Assembly: GCA_012519365.1 (NCBI GenBank)
Contig: JAAYQH010000507.1
Coordinates: forward strand, 1-5,528
Reading direction: 5' to 3'
Length of the DNA stretch: 5,528 nucleotides
From: Planctomycetota bacterium
GTDB lineage: Bacteria > Planctomycetota > Phycisphaerae > Sedimentisphaerales > Anaerohalosphaeraceae
Part shown: one piece after another, positions 1-5,528 of the stretch
Position numbering within the stretch: the stretch's first letter is position 1
How the letters are laid out: every line of letters begins with the position of its first letter
Program-made: the position numbers and the translations under genes
Notes under the pieces: model-generated
Told to the model about the DNA's origin: nothing
Seen by the model: the letters and a program-made list of their open reading frames with translations, nothing else
The model's database searches: none

Positions 1-581
1 GCTGGTCGATTATCGGCGACCGCATCGAGGCCGGGACGTATATGGTCGCGGCTGCGATTACCAAAAGTCGGCTTCGGCTTCGCAACTGTGATCTGGATCA
101 TATGGTGGCGGTGGTGGATCGACTTCGCAATATCGGCGCGGTCATTGAGCCGACGGCGGATGGCTGTGAGGCTGCTCAATATGGCCCCATCCGTCCGGCC
201 GATATTACCACGCAGCCGTATCCGGGGTTTCCGACCGACTTGCAGGCGCAGTTTATGGCGTTGCTGGCGTTGGCGGAGGGCAATAGTGTGATTACGGAAA
301 AAATCTATCCTGACCGCTTTATGCATGTGGCCGAGATGAATCGGATGGCTGCCAATCTGCGTAAAGAGGGCCCCAGTGTGATCGTCGCGGGTGTGGAACG
401 GCTGATCGCGGCACCGGTGATGGCCTCGGATTTGCGGGCCTCGGCGGCGTTGGTGCTGGCGGGGATGGCTGCCTACGGGCAGACGGTTGTGCATCGTGTC
501 TATCATATCGACCGCGGCTATGAAAAAATCGAGGAAAAACTCAACGGTGTGGGGGCAAAAATCCGTCGTGTCGATGTATGA
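1..581 (+). CDS. murA: UDP-N-acetylglucosamine 1-carboxyvinyltransferase, C-terminal part (5' end outside window)
   Basis: MurA transfers the enolpyruvyl group of phosphoenolpyruvate to UDP-GlcNAc, the first committed cytoplasmic step of peptidoglycan synthesis and the target of fosfomycin. The reading frame is already open at base 3 and starts with WSIIGDRIEAGTYMVAAAIT, a typical MurA segment, so the gene runs in from the left. About 192 residues are visible of a family length near 420. Family motifs seen in order are PGFPTDLQAQ (its Asp, codon 237-239, matches the catalytic Asp305 of E. coli MurA), the YPDRFMHVAEMNRMAA segment, DLRASAALVLAGMAA, and IDRGYEKIEEKL near the C-terminus, which carries the conserved Arg equivalent to Arg397. 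The loop with the fosfomycin-reactive cysteine lies outside the window, so sensitivity cannot be judged. The gene ends in TGA at 579-581. The paralogue MurZ is the only realistic alternative name. Confidence 0.95.
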   Translation, partial: WSIIGDRIEAGTYMVAAAITKSRLRLRNCDLDHMVAVVDRLRNIGAVIEPTADGCEAAQYGPIRPADITTQPYPGFPTDLQAQFMALLALAEGNSVITEKIYPDRFMHVAEMNRMAANLRKEGPSVIVAGVERLIAAPVMASDLRASAALVLAGMAAYGQTVVHRVYHIDRGYEKIEEKLNGVGAKIRRVDV

Positions 582-614
582 GACAGCGGCCCGCTGCCGG
601 CGGGTATCTGACGT

Positions 615-619
615 GGAGA
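615..619 (+). promoter_or_regulatory. Ribosome binding site of the nitroreductase gene
   Basis: GGAGA lies six bases before the ATG at 626. It decides the start, because the frame is open back to an ATG at 578 that overlaps the murA stop but has no Shine-Dalgarno sequence in front of it. Confidence 0.6.
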
Positions 620-625
620 CTTGGT

Positions 626-1165
626 ATGGATTTATTTGAGGCGATAAAAAAACGGCATTCGTATCGCGGGGGGTTTGAGGACAAGCCTGTGCCGCGTGCG
701 CATTTGCGGCAAATTGTTCAGGCCGGTCTGGATGCGCCGTCGGGGTGCAATGCCCAGACGCCCCGGTTTGTTATTGTGGATGATCCCGCGTTGGTTCGCA
801 CCCTTGCTGGGATGCACGACAGGAACAAGGCCATGCAGCAGGCCAGGGCCTTTATTGCCTGCATTATCGACAAGGAGCCGCCAGCGGTGTATCAGGGGAT
901 GTCGTTTCAAATCGAGGATTGTGCCGCGGCGGTGGAAAATATGCTGCTGGCGATAACCGCGCTGGGCTATGGCAGTGTGTGGGTGGATGGGTGGCTGCGG
1001 ATTGACGGTCGGGCTGAGATTATCGGCAACATGCTCGGCCTTCCGGCGGGCAAATGCCTTCGTGTCCTGCTGCCGATCGGCCTTCCGTGCGAGGAAATCA
1101 AACCGCCGGCTAAGAAGCCCTTTGACCAACGCGCCTGGTTCAATGCCTGGGAGCAGGGCCAATAA
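626..1165 (+). CDS. Nitroreductase-family FMN-dependent oxidoreductase
   Basis: Predicted cytoplasmic flavoprotein of 180 residues, a normal length for the compact nitroreductase family, which uses FMN and NAD(P)H to reduce nitro compounds, quinones or flavins, usually as a dimer. The N-terminus MDLFEAIKKRHSYR is the family signature, with R10-H11-S12 and R14 expected to contact the FMN phosphate. APSGCNAQTPRF (about 37-48) matches the second FMN-binding segment. IEDCAAAVENMLLAITALGYGSVWV (about 96-120), split here only by naming its ends IEDCAAA and GYGSVW, is the conserved helix and core strand. The substrate cannot be read from sequence, and close relatives are often annotated only as nitroreductase A-like. 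The start at 626 is chosen because the homology begins there and GGAGA precedes it; an in-frame ATG at 578 would add 16 unlike residues. It follows murA by 44 bases on the same strand and may be co-transcribed, but no functional tie to the cell wall is evident. Confidence 0.9.
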   Translation: MDLFEAIKKRHSYRGGFEDKPVPRAHLRQIVQAGLDAPSGCNAQTPRFVIVDDPALVRTLAGMHDRNKAMQQARAFIACIIDKEPPAVYQGMSFQIEDCAAAVENMLLAITALGYGSVWVDGWLRIDGRAEIIGNMLGLPAGKCLRVLLPIGLPCEEIKPPAKKPFDQRAWFNAWEQGQ

Positions 1166-1230
1166 CCCAAGAGGGCCTGAGTTTTTAGAAACCCGTGTCG
1201 GCGGCGTAAGGCATTAAATTCTAAATCATC

Positions 1231-1440
1231 GTGACAGTGAATTCGACCAGACATTCCGACGCACCGCTGCGTTGTCCCAAGTGCGGCTCGACGGACATTG
1301 CCGAGATTGTTTATAATCCGGCGGCGATGGATGAGGAGCTGCTGCGTCGGGTACAGGCCAAACGGGCGGTCCTCCGTACCGGCGCGCAGATTAAGCCTGC
1401 GCCGCGGTATCACTGCAACTATTGCGACTATGAATGGTAG
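1231..1440 (+). CDS. Small zinc-ribbon protein of unknown function
   Basis: A 69-residue protein with CPKCGS at residues 15-20 and CNYCDYEW at 62-69. The two CxxC knuckles are about 43 residues apart, as in a zinc ribbon that binds one Zn2+. Between them is a charged, probably helical stretch (MDEELLRRVQAKRAV) with IAEIVY before it. It has no signal peptide or membrane segment, so a cytoplasmic location is expected. The C-terminus ends directly after the second knuckle. Zinc ribbons of this size serve as nucleic-acid or protein-binding modules, but nothing here selects a function. The start is uncertain: an in-frame TAA at 1222-1224 limits it to GTG 1231 or GTG 1237, and neither has a clear ribosome binding site. 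It lies 65 bases behind the nitroreductase, and its stop faces the rpmH stop across 12 bases. Confidence 0.75.
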   Translation: MTVNSTRHSDAPLRCPKCGSTDIAEIVYNPAAMDEELLRRVQAKRAVLRTGAQIKPAPRYHCNYCDYEW

Positions 1441-1453
1441 GCCGGGGGGGCCT
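1439..1453. terminator. Inverted repeat at the convergent zinc-ribbon/rpmH junction, possible bidirectional terminator
   Basis: AGGCC at 1439-1443 and GGCCT at 1449-1453 form a perfect five-base-pair stem with a five-base loop of G on the plus strand and C on the minus strand. The repeat reaches into the last bases of both stop codons. There is no T-run on either side, so it is not a textbook intrinsic terminator. The placement between two converging genes is the main argument, and the function is inferred. Confidence 0.3.
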
Positions 1454-1596
1454 TACGTGAAACTGCGTTTGACATTGACGACGCGGCCGGTGCGACGTTT
1501 ACGGTTGTTGATTGCCCGGCCTTTGGATGTCCGCTGACGAGCCAGAAAACCACTCTTACGGGCACGTTTGACCAGACTTTTTCGATGATTTTTCAC
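1453..1596 (-). CDS. rpmH: 50S ribosomal protein L34 (bL34)
   Basis: L34 is a very small, strongly basic protein of the large ribosomal subunit. The 47-residue product carries the family core VKRARKSGFLARQRTSKGR followed by NRKRRTGR, matching the L34 pattern 'K R x R x x G F x x R x x T x x G R x x x x x R R x x G R'. About 40% of residues are Lys or Arg. The GTG at 1594-1596 is chosen because a strong AGGAGA lies five bases upstream and the length then fits the usual 44-47 residues. An in-frame ATG at 1662 would add 22 residues not expected in L34. Normally rpmH lies upstream of rnpA and yidC, often near oriC. Here it follows ftsI after 175 bases, and what lies downstream is a convergent zinc-ribbon gene, so rnpA is not adjacent. 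Confidence 0.92.
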   Translation of the reverse strand: MKNHRKSLVKRARKSGFLARQRTSKGRAINNRKRRTGRVVNVKRSFT

Positions 1597-1601
1597 GGGT
1601 A

Positions 1602-1607
1602 TCTCCT
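1602..1607 (-). promoter_or_regulatory. Ribosome binding site of rpmH
   Basis: The minus strand reads AGGAGA five bases before the GTG, preceded by an A-rich leader (about 1608-1624, almost only A with three C). The combination marks a strongly translated gene and fixes the GTG start over the upstream ATG at 1662. Confidence 0.75.
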
Positions 1608-1675
1608 GTTTTTTTTGTTTTGTTAGGCGGGGCTGTTTTGAGACTCCAATTGTCTTTTTCAAAAAACGTGGCAGG

Positions 1676-1703
1676 ATTATATCTTATTGTTACGGGAAAG
1701 CAA
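1676..1703 (-). promoter_or_regulatory. Sigma-70 type promoter for rpmH
   Basis: On the minus strand a perfect TATAAT (-10, at 1676-1681) lies 16 bases behind TTGCTT (-35 candidate, at 1698-1703, three of six matches to TTGACA). Transcription would start near 1669 and give a leader of about 70 bases before the rpmH GTG. The whole element sits in the gap after ftsI, which supports rpmH being transcribed on its own rather than only by read-through from the division operon. The -10 is convincing and the -35 is weak. Confidence 0.6.
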
Positions 1704-1709
1704 GACTGT

Positions 1710-1734
1710 CCGGCAAAAAAATATGAAGTGCCGG
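1710..1734 (-). other. Hairpin after ftsI, weak terminator candidate
   Basis: CCGGCA and TGCCGG form a perfect six-base-pair stem. On the transcribed (minus) strand the T-run falls inside the 13-base loop rather than behind the stem, so this is not a standard intrinsic terminator. Its place, 37 bases after the ftsI stop and just before the rpmH promoter, is where one would be expected. A second TGCCGG copy at 1753-1758 (plus strand) could compete for pairing. Confidence 0.25.
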
Positions 1735-1771
1735 GTCCCTGGGATGGTTGATTGCCGGTGTCGGGGGGCTG

Positions 1772-3526
1772 TTACCGTCGCGGTTGAAGTGCGGCTGCAG
1801 GCGGTTCTGCGGTCGGTTTTGGGTATTCAATGACGCCGAGGTAGGGCAGAGTTTTTTCGAGAATCTCCCGAACGACCGGTGCAGCGACGCGGCCGCCGCT
1901 GTACCCCTTGCCCAGCGCGCGATTGGGGCGAACAATCGAAACCAAGACGACCACCGCCGGTTTTTGGGCCGGGGCGCCGCCGACGAATGAGGAGATATAG
2001 TTGCGGGTGTCATAGCCGCCGCCGGGCAGGGCGATGTTGGCGGTGCCGGTTTTGCCCCAGACCTGGCAGTTTTTCAGGGCTGCCTGATCGCCTGTGCCGT
2101 CGTTGACCACCGCCGTGAGGGCGTCTTGCACTATCCATCGGGCTACCTCCGGCTTGAGGATGTAGCCTGCGCCGGCGCTGGGCTGCCGCAATTCGGTGAT
2201 GTTGCCATGGCGATCGACCACCGCCCGAACGATGTGGGGACGAACCAAACTGCCGCCGTTGGCCAAAATGCAATAGGCCTGTGCCATTTGTAGAGCGGTG
2301 ACGGAAATTTCGTGTCCGAATGGAATGCGTGTGACGCTCCAGCCGCTCCAGCGATTGAGCGGATGAAGAATGCCTGCTTCTTCGCCGGGCAGGTCGATGC
2401 CGGTGCGCTGGCCGAAACCGAACATCCGCAGACCGTCGTAGAGATTTTTTTGCCCCATTTGCAGGCCGATTTTGGCCATGCCGACATTGCTGGAGTGGCT
2501 TAAAATCTCGCGCACATTCATCAAGCCGAAGTGTTTATTGCCGAACTCGCCGATACGGTATCTGGCGAAATAGCCGTTTTCGCAATCAAATTTTTCGTTA
2601 AACCCGATGCTGCCGCTGTCGAGGGCGATGGCCGCGACAATGGGTTTGAAGATACTGCCCGGCTCATAGACATCGCAGATTGCTCGGTTTTTCAGATGCT
2701 CCGGGTCGGTTCGGGTAAAATTCTCGGGGTCGAAATCCGGCAAAGAGACCATCGCCAAAACCGCTCCGGTGTAGGGATCCATCACGATGCCGACGGCGGC
2801 TTGAGCCTCGTACTCCTGCATCTTTTTGAGCAGGGCCGATCGCACAAATTCCTGAATGCTTGCGTCGATGGTCACGATCAGGCTTTGCCCGTCGATGCTT
2901 TCCACGCGGTCGGTGGGGGCGGCAGCGATAGGGCGTCGAAGGGCATCGACGACAAACACGCTTTTGCCGTCCGAGCCGCGGAGCAGCCGGTCATATTGGA
3001 ATTCCAATCCTGCCAGGCCGGTCTGTTCAGTCCCGATAAAGCCGACGACGTGGCTGGTCAGTCTGCCGGCCAAATAGCGGCGTTTCCATCGGGTTTCAAT
3101 GCTGATGCCGGGGATGCCGGCCTGGACCACGGCGTCGCGCGTCAAGATGTCCACATCCGAGAGCAGGGGGGCGTAGCCGGGGTTGGAGGCGCTGTCAATC
3201 AATCGGCAAATCTCGTGGCCGGGCACTTGCAGCAGATCATGCAATTGCAAGGCGGCGATTTTAATCGCCTCGGTGTTCTCAAACCGCCGCGGTTCGGCAA
3301 AGACGGTATAACTGACGTTGCTGGCCGCCAGCAGCCTGCCTCGCGCATCGACGATAAAGCCTCGTTGCGCGGGTTCGGGAATGATGGCCTTTTGCTGGCG
3401 TCGGCTGGACAGTTCGAAGGTGTCGGCTTTGACGAATTGCAAATCATACAGCCGCCAGATCAACAGGCCGAAGAGAATACAAACCGCCGCGAATCCCGTG
3501 AGTATGGTATAGGTTTGGCGATTCAT
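1772..3526 (-). CDS. ftsI: Division-specific peptidoglycan transpeptidase (class B penicillin-binding protein, FtsI/PBP3)
   Basis: FtsI cross-links septal peptidoglycan in the periplasm and is normally paired with the glycosyltransferase FtsW. The 584-residue length is typical. A seven-residue cytoplasmic tail precedes one membrane helix (about 8-26). The PBP dimerisation domain begins around residue 50 with QRGFIVDARGRLLA, a form of the family's RGxIxDRxG motif (here DARG). The transpeptidase domain (about 240-560) has the three active-site motifs: S291-I-F-K294 with the catalytic Ser in EPGSIFKP, S345-S-N347, and K492-T-G494 in WGKTGTA. The C-terminus is a short Pro/Ala-rich tail with no PASTA domain, which distinguishes it from SpoVD/PBP2x types that carry them. 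The start at 3526 has AGGA eight bases upstream, overlapping the end of the preceding gene, and only four bases separate the two genes. Its place behind rsmH and an FtsL-like gene supports FtsI over other class B PBPs. Confidence 0.93.
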   Translation of the reverse strand: MNRQTYTILTGFAAVCILFGLLIWRLYDLQFVKADTFELSSRRQQKAIIPEPAQRGFIVDARGRLLAASNVSYTVFAEPRRFENTEAIKIAALQLHDLLQVPGHEICRLIDSASNPGYAPLLSDVDILTRDAVVQAGIPGISIETRWKRRYLAGRLTSHVVGFIGTEQTGLAGLEFQYDRLLRGSDGKSVFVVDALRRPIAAAPTDRVESIDGQSLIVTIDASIQEFVRSALLKKMQEYEAQAAVGIVMDPYTGAVLAMVSLPDFDPENFTRTDPEHLKNRAICDVYEPGSIFKPIVAAIALDSGSIGFNEKFDCENGYFARYRIGEFGNKHFGLMNVREILSHSSNVGMAKIGLQMGQKNLYDGLRMFGFGQRTGIDLPGEEAGILHPLNRWSGWSVTRIPFGHEISVTALQMAQAYCILANGGSLVRPHIVRAVVDRHGNITELRQPSAGAGYILKPEVARWIVQDALTAVVNDGTGDQAALKNCQVWGKTGTANIALPGGGYDTRNYISSFVGGAPAQKPAVVVLVSIVRPNRALGKGYSGGRVAAPVVREILEKTLPYLGVIEYPKPTAEPPAAALQPRR

Positions 3527-3530
3527 CGGA

Positions 3531-3755
3531 TTAGTCCTGGTGTGCAGATTCCGACGGCGGGGTCAGGCCGGCCGGACTGATTAAACTTTCAAAGTAGAGC
3601 TGTTTTTGTCGCAGTTGTTGGGTGATCTGGTTTTGCTCTACCACGGCCGAGCGGTACTGATTGAACAAACGTGTCGAACTGGTGCGTAAATGGACGGTGA
3701 AAATCAGCATGCCCGTCACAAAAAAAACGCAATAGATAAATCGTCCGCGCGACAT
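3531..3755 (-). CDS. ftsL: FtsL-like cell division protein
   Basis: A 74-residue bitopic membrane protein with a short basic cytoplasmic tail (MSRGR), one membrane helix at about 6-22 (FIYCVFFVTGMLIF region), and a Gln/Leu-rich stretch at about 26-60 that can form a coiled coil (EQNQITQQLRQKQLYFESL). It ends in a Pro/Ser-rich tail. The segment FESLISPAGL resembles the 'LxxLxSPxRI' region that follows the coiled coil in FtsL and FtsB. FtsL forms a complex with FtsB and FtsQ that recruits and activates FtsW-FtsI. Primary sequence similarity in this family is low, so the call rests on topology and on position directly upstream of ftsI and downstream of rsmH, where ftsL is expected. AGGGG lies eight bases before the ATG. 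A DivIC/FtsB-type name would be the alternative. Confidence 0.7.
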   Translation of the reverse strand: MSRGRFIYCVFFVTGMLIFTVHLRTSSTRLFNQYRSAVVEQNQITQQLRQKQLYFESLISPAGLTPPSESAHQD

Positions 3756-3776
3756 TGACAGTACCCCTGCTGCCGG

Positions 3777-4640
3777 TCAGCGTGCCGGGAGGATCAAGGT
3801 CATTCCCGCCTTAAGATCATCTGCACTTTTGAGACGGTCTTTATTCAGATCAAGAAGGTCTTTGTACTTGTTTCCGTCGCCGAGTGTCTTTTCGGCGATT
3901 TTCCAAAGCGAATCGCCCGGCTGAACGACGTACTGGACGGTTTTCGGCTGCGGCTTTGCCGCGTGCGAGGTGGTTGATGCGGAGTTGGTTCGCTCGAAGA
4001 AATTCGAAAACCGCTCGAGCAGGCTTTCGGTGGCCGGCGGTTCGGTACGGACGGTTGCGGCGATGTCTGTCAGCGGAGGAATCACCAGCCGACTGCCGAC
4101 GACGACATGATCCGGTGAGGACATCGCCTCTTTGTTGGCTTCATACAGTTTCTGAATCACTGCCCGTCGATTGCCTTGTTCGGGGCCATAATATTTTTGC
4201 GCAATAACCGCCAGATTTTCGCCGCGCTGCACAATGTGTTCTCGCGTGGCGGGTTGTGTTGTTGTCCGGCCGGTTGAAGGCAGGTCAAGTTGGTTGATCT
4301 GTTCGGAGATAACCGAGGGCGTGGGGGCCGGCGGGATGGGGATGTCCCCTGCGACCGGGTTCGGTGCAGCGGCCTCCTGAGGAATGCTGTTCAGAATGAT
4401 GACTTCCTGCGGCGGCTCGGTTTTGCGCAAGGGGATGTCCGGGCTTAACCGCCGGGCCGTTTCGGTGAGCTGGCGGTCGATGACCAGGTCGGGGGTGGAG
4501 GGGGTGACCACGGAGGTGGTTTTGACCACGTCTTCGGCCGCGGCCGATTGTAAAAATGACGGCAGCCCATTGATCAAATACGCGATCAGGACAATAAAAA
4601 ACAATCCCAGCAACAATCCGATCTTGGCGTCAGCAGTCAT
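3777..4640 (-). CDS. Membrane-anchored protein with two LysM domains, in the division operon
   Basis: A 287-residue protein. One N-terminal membrane helix (about 7-24) follows a six-residue tail, so most of the chain should lie in the periplasm. Residues 35-133 are low complexity, rich in Pro, Thr, Ala and Ile, and probably a disordered linker. LysM domain 1 covers about 134-188 (HIVQRGENLAVIAQKYYG ... GSRLVIPPL). A second linker at about 189-235 follows. LysM domain 2 covers about 236-286 (QYVVQPGDSLWKIAEKTLGD ... AGMTLILPA) and closes the protein. LysM domains bind GlcNAc-containing glycan strands of peptidoglycan. No catalytic domain is visible. The start at 4640 has AAGGGAG eight bases upstream; an ATG at 4661 would add seven residues but would put that ribosome binding site inside the coding region. 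The neighbours rsmH (25-base gap) and ftsL (21-base gap) suggest a structural or tethering role at the septum. This role is inferred, and I recognise no named family. Confidence 0.85.
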   Translation of the reverse strand: MTADAKIGLLLGLFFIVLIAYLINGLPSFLQSAAAEDVVKTTSVVTPSTPDLVIDRQLTETARRLSPDIPLRKTEPPQEVIILNSIPQEAAAPNPVAGDIPIPPAPTPSVISEQINQLDLPSTGRTTTQPATREHIVQRGENLAVIAQKYYGPEQGNRRAVIQKLYEANKEAMSSPDHVVVGSRLVIPPLTDIAATVRTEPPATESLLERFSNFFERTNSASTTSHAAKPQPKTVQYVVQPGDSLWKIAEKTLGDGNKYKDLLDLNKDRLKSADDLKAGMTLILPAR

Positions 4641-4648
4641 TTGTACAA

Positions 4649-4655
4649 CTCCCTT
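4649..4655 (-). promoter_or_regulatory. Ribosome binding site of the LysM gene
   Basis: The minus strand reads AAGGGAG eight bases before the ATG at 4640. No comparable site precedes the in-frame ATG at 4661, where the sequence is AT-rich behind the rsmH stop. It therefore decides the start. Confidence 0.65.
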
Positions 4656-4665
4656 TTCCATATTC

Positions 4666-5528
4666 TTATAACCGTTTTGCTATTCGCAATTTTGCGCTTC
4701 GACTGCGAGGATTCGCGACGACCTCTTCGCGTGTTGGCTGAATCGGTTTTTTGGTCAGCACGTCGTAAACCCCCTCAGTTTTTTTTTGCCGAAAATCATT
4801 TTTAACGATTCCATCCTCCAGGCTGTGAAAGCTGATGACCGCAATCATTCCGCCGGGTTTAAGCAGGTTCGGTGCGGCTTCCAGCAATCGTTGCAGACGA
4901 TTCAGCTCGTCGTTGACCGCGATTCGCAGGGCCTGAAAGGTCCGCGTAGCGGGGTGGATTTTATGCCCTCGCGACGGCGCTTTCATCGCCCGGCATACCA
5001 CGGCGGCCAGCTCGGCCGTGGTCGTGAGCTTAGCCTGTTTTCGCTGTTCGACAATGAACCGGGCAATCCTCCTTGATGCCCGGTCCTGACCGTAGCGGTA
5101 AATCAGATCCGCCAAATCCTTCTGGCTCAACCGATTCACCAACTCTGCGGCGGTTGTCTCAAGCCGGTCATCCAGCCGCATATCCAGGGGCATAGCGGTC
5201 TGGAAACTGAGCCCCCGCTGAACGTCATCCAGCTGGGCCGAACAAAACCCCAAGTCGGCCATTATAAAATCAACCTTGTCGATGCTGCGTTGGGCCGTAA
5301 TCTCGGCGATTCGGTCGAAGTTTTCCCGAATCAATTCCACGCGGCACTTGAGGTCGCGTAAATTTTGTAAGGCCCGGCGGATACTGTTTTGATCCACGTC
5401 CAGTCCGAGCAAGCGACCCTCCGGGCCTAACTGACGACCGAACAACCGACTGTGGCCCCCATGTCCGACGGTTGCATCGATCATAATCCCATCCGTGGGA
5501 AGTTTAATCCATTGTAAAAGCGGTTCCA
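4666..5528 (-). CDS. rsmH: 16S rRNA (cytosine-1402-N4)-methyltransferase (N-terminus outside window)
   Basis: RsmH (MraW) methylates N4 of C1402 in 16S rRNA with S-adenosylmethionine and is commonly near the start of the dcw cluster. The frame stays open to the window edge, and the residues before the first visible ATG (5484), EPLLQWIKLPTDGI, match the family's N-terminal 'PVLLxEVLxxL' segment, so perhaps ten residues are missing. About 286 residues are visible. Motifs in fragment order are DATVGHGGHS (about 17-26, SAM binding), GLDVDQNS (about 41-48), ADLGFCSAQLDD (about 90-101), LDMRLD (about 114-119), HPATRTFQALRIAVNDEL (about 191-208), ISFHSLED (about 231-238), and LTKKPIQPTREEVVANPRSR (about 257-276), then SAKLRIAKRL at the C-terminus. 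The stretch between SLED and LTKKP is short, about 18 residues. It ends 25 bases before the LysM gene on the same strand, and the operon promoter must lie beyond the window. Confidence 0.95.
   Translation of the reverse strand, partial: EPLLQWIKLPTDGIMIDATVGHGGHSRLFGRQLGPEGRLLGLDVDQNSIRRALQNLRDLKCRVELIRENFDRIAEITAQRSIDKVDFIMADLGFCSAQLDDVQRGLSFQTAMPLDMRLDDRLETTAAELVNRLSQKDLADLIYRYGQDRASRRIARFIVEQRKQAKLTTTAELAAVVCRAMKAPSRGHKIHPATRTFQALRIAVNDELNRLQRLLEAAPNLLKPGGMIAVISFHSLEDGIVKNDFRQKKTEGVYDVLTKKPIQPTREEVVANPRSRSAKLRIAKRL

Noticed and set aside
585..600. GC-rich near-palindrome CAGCGGCCCGCTG after murA
   Set aside because: It would form only a short stem, has no T-run and sits just before the nitroreductase ribosome binding site. 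It is within what GC-rich sequence gives by chance.
578..625. Upstream ATG for the nitroreductase overlapping the murA stop (ATGA)
   Set aside because: It looks like translational coupling, but the 16 extra residues are not family-like, no Shine-Dalgarno precedes 578, and GGAGA precedes the ATG at 626.
632..1162. A 176-codon open frame on the minus strand opposite the nitroreductase
   Set aside because: It is antisense to a gene with clear family motifs, is rich in Arg, Pro and His without domain structure, and is a shadow.
1166..1230. Possible promoter (TAAATT near 1215) or terminator (GGCC repeats and TTTTT near 1181) between nitroreductase and zinc-ribbon gene
   Set aside because: No -35 box fits the -10-like box, which lies too close to the start codon, and the repeat gives only a four-base stem well before the T-run.
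1597..1662. N-terminal extension of L34 from the ATG at 1662
   Set aside because: The extended protein would be 69 residues, too long for L34, and would place the strong AGGAGA inside the coding region. The ATG is also only about seven bases from the predicted transcription start.
2531..3580. A 349-codon open frame on the plus strand opposite ftsI
   Set aside because: It lies entirely antisense to the well-supported ftsI and the end of the ftsL-like gene, has no recognisable motifs and is best explained as a codon-bias shadow of the minus-strand genes.

Overview
This is an ordinary bacterial chromosomal window carrying cell-wall and cell-division genes, with two gene sets converging near position 1445. 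Every protein is of bacterial type. The GC content is moderate, there is little intergenic space, and I see no mobile element, tRNA/rRNA gene or CRISPR array. The organism cannot be fixed from sequence alone. A short 'MTADAKIGLLLGLFF..' membrane-anchored LysM protein inside a division cluster, together with the style of the L34 and FtsI proteins, makes me lean weakly towards Planctomycetota of the Phycisphaerae type. That is an inference from memory, not a search result.

Left part, plus strand (1-1440): the 3' part of murA (first committed step of peptidoglycan synthesis), then a nitroreductase-family flavoprotein starting 44 bases after the murA stop, then a small CxxC...CxxC zinc-ribbon protein of unknown function.

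Right part, minus strand (5528 down to 1772): a tightly packed dcw-type (division and cell wall) operon read right to left. It holds rsmH/mraW (16S rRNA methyltransferase, its N-terminus cut by the window edge), a membrane-anchored protein with two LysM domains, a minimal FtsL-like protein, and ftsI (class B penicillin-binding transpeptidase with SIFK, SSN and KTG motifs). Gaps are 25, 21 and 4 bases, so the four genes are very probably co-transcribed. The LysM gene is the unexpected member. Its peptidoglycan-binding domains, lying next to FtsL and FtsI, suggest a periplasmic divisome role.

Between the two sets, rpmH (ribosomal protein L34) lies on the minus strand behind ftsI. It has its own recognisable promoter and a strong ribosome binding site that points to a GTG start. 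Its usual downstream partner rnpA is not there. Instead rpmH meets the zinc-ribbon gene tail to tail, 12 bases apart, with a small perfect inverted repeat covering the junction.

I do not find a clearly new system. The observations most worth following are the LysM protein in the division operon, the displaced rpmH, and the end of the dcw cluster directly after ftsI.
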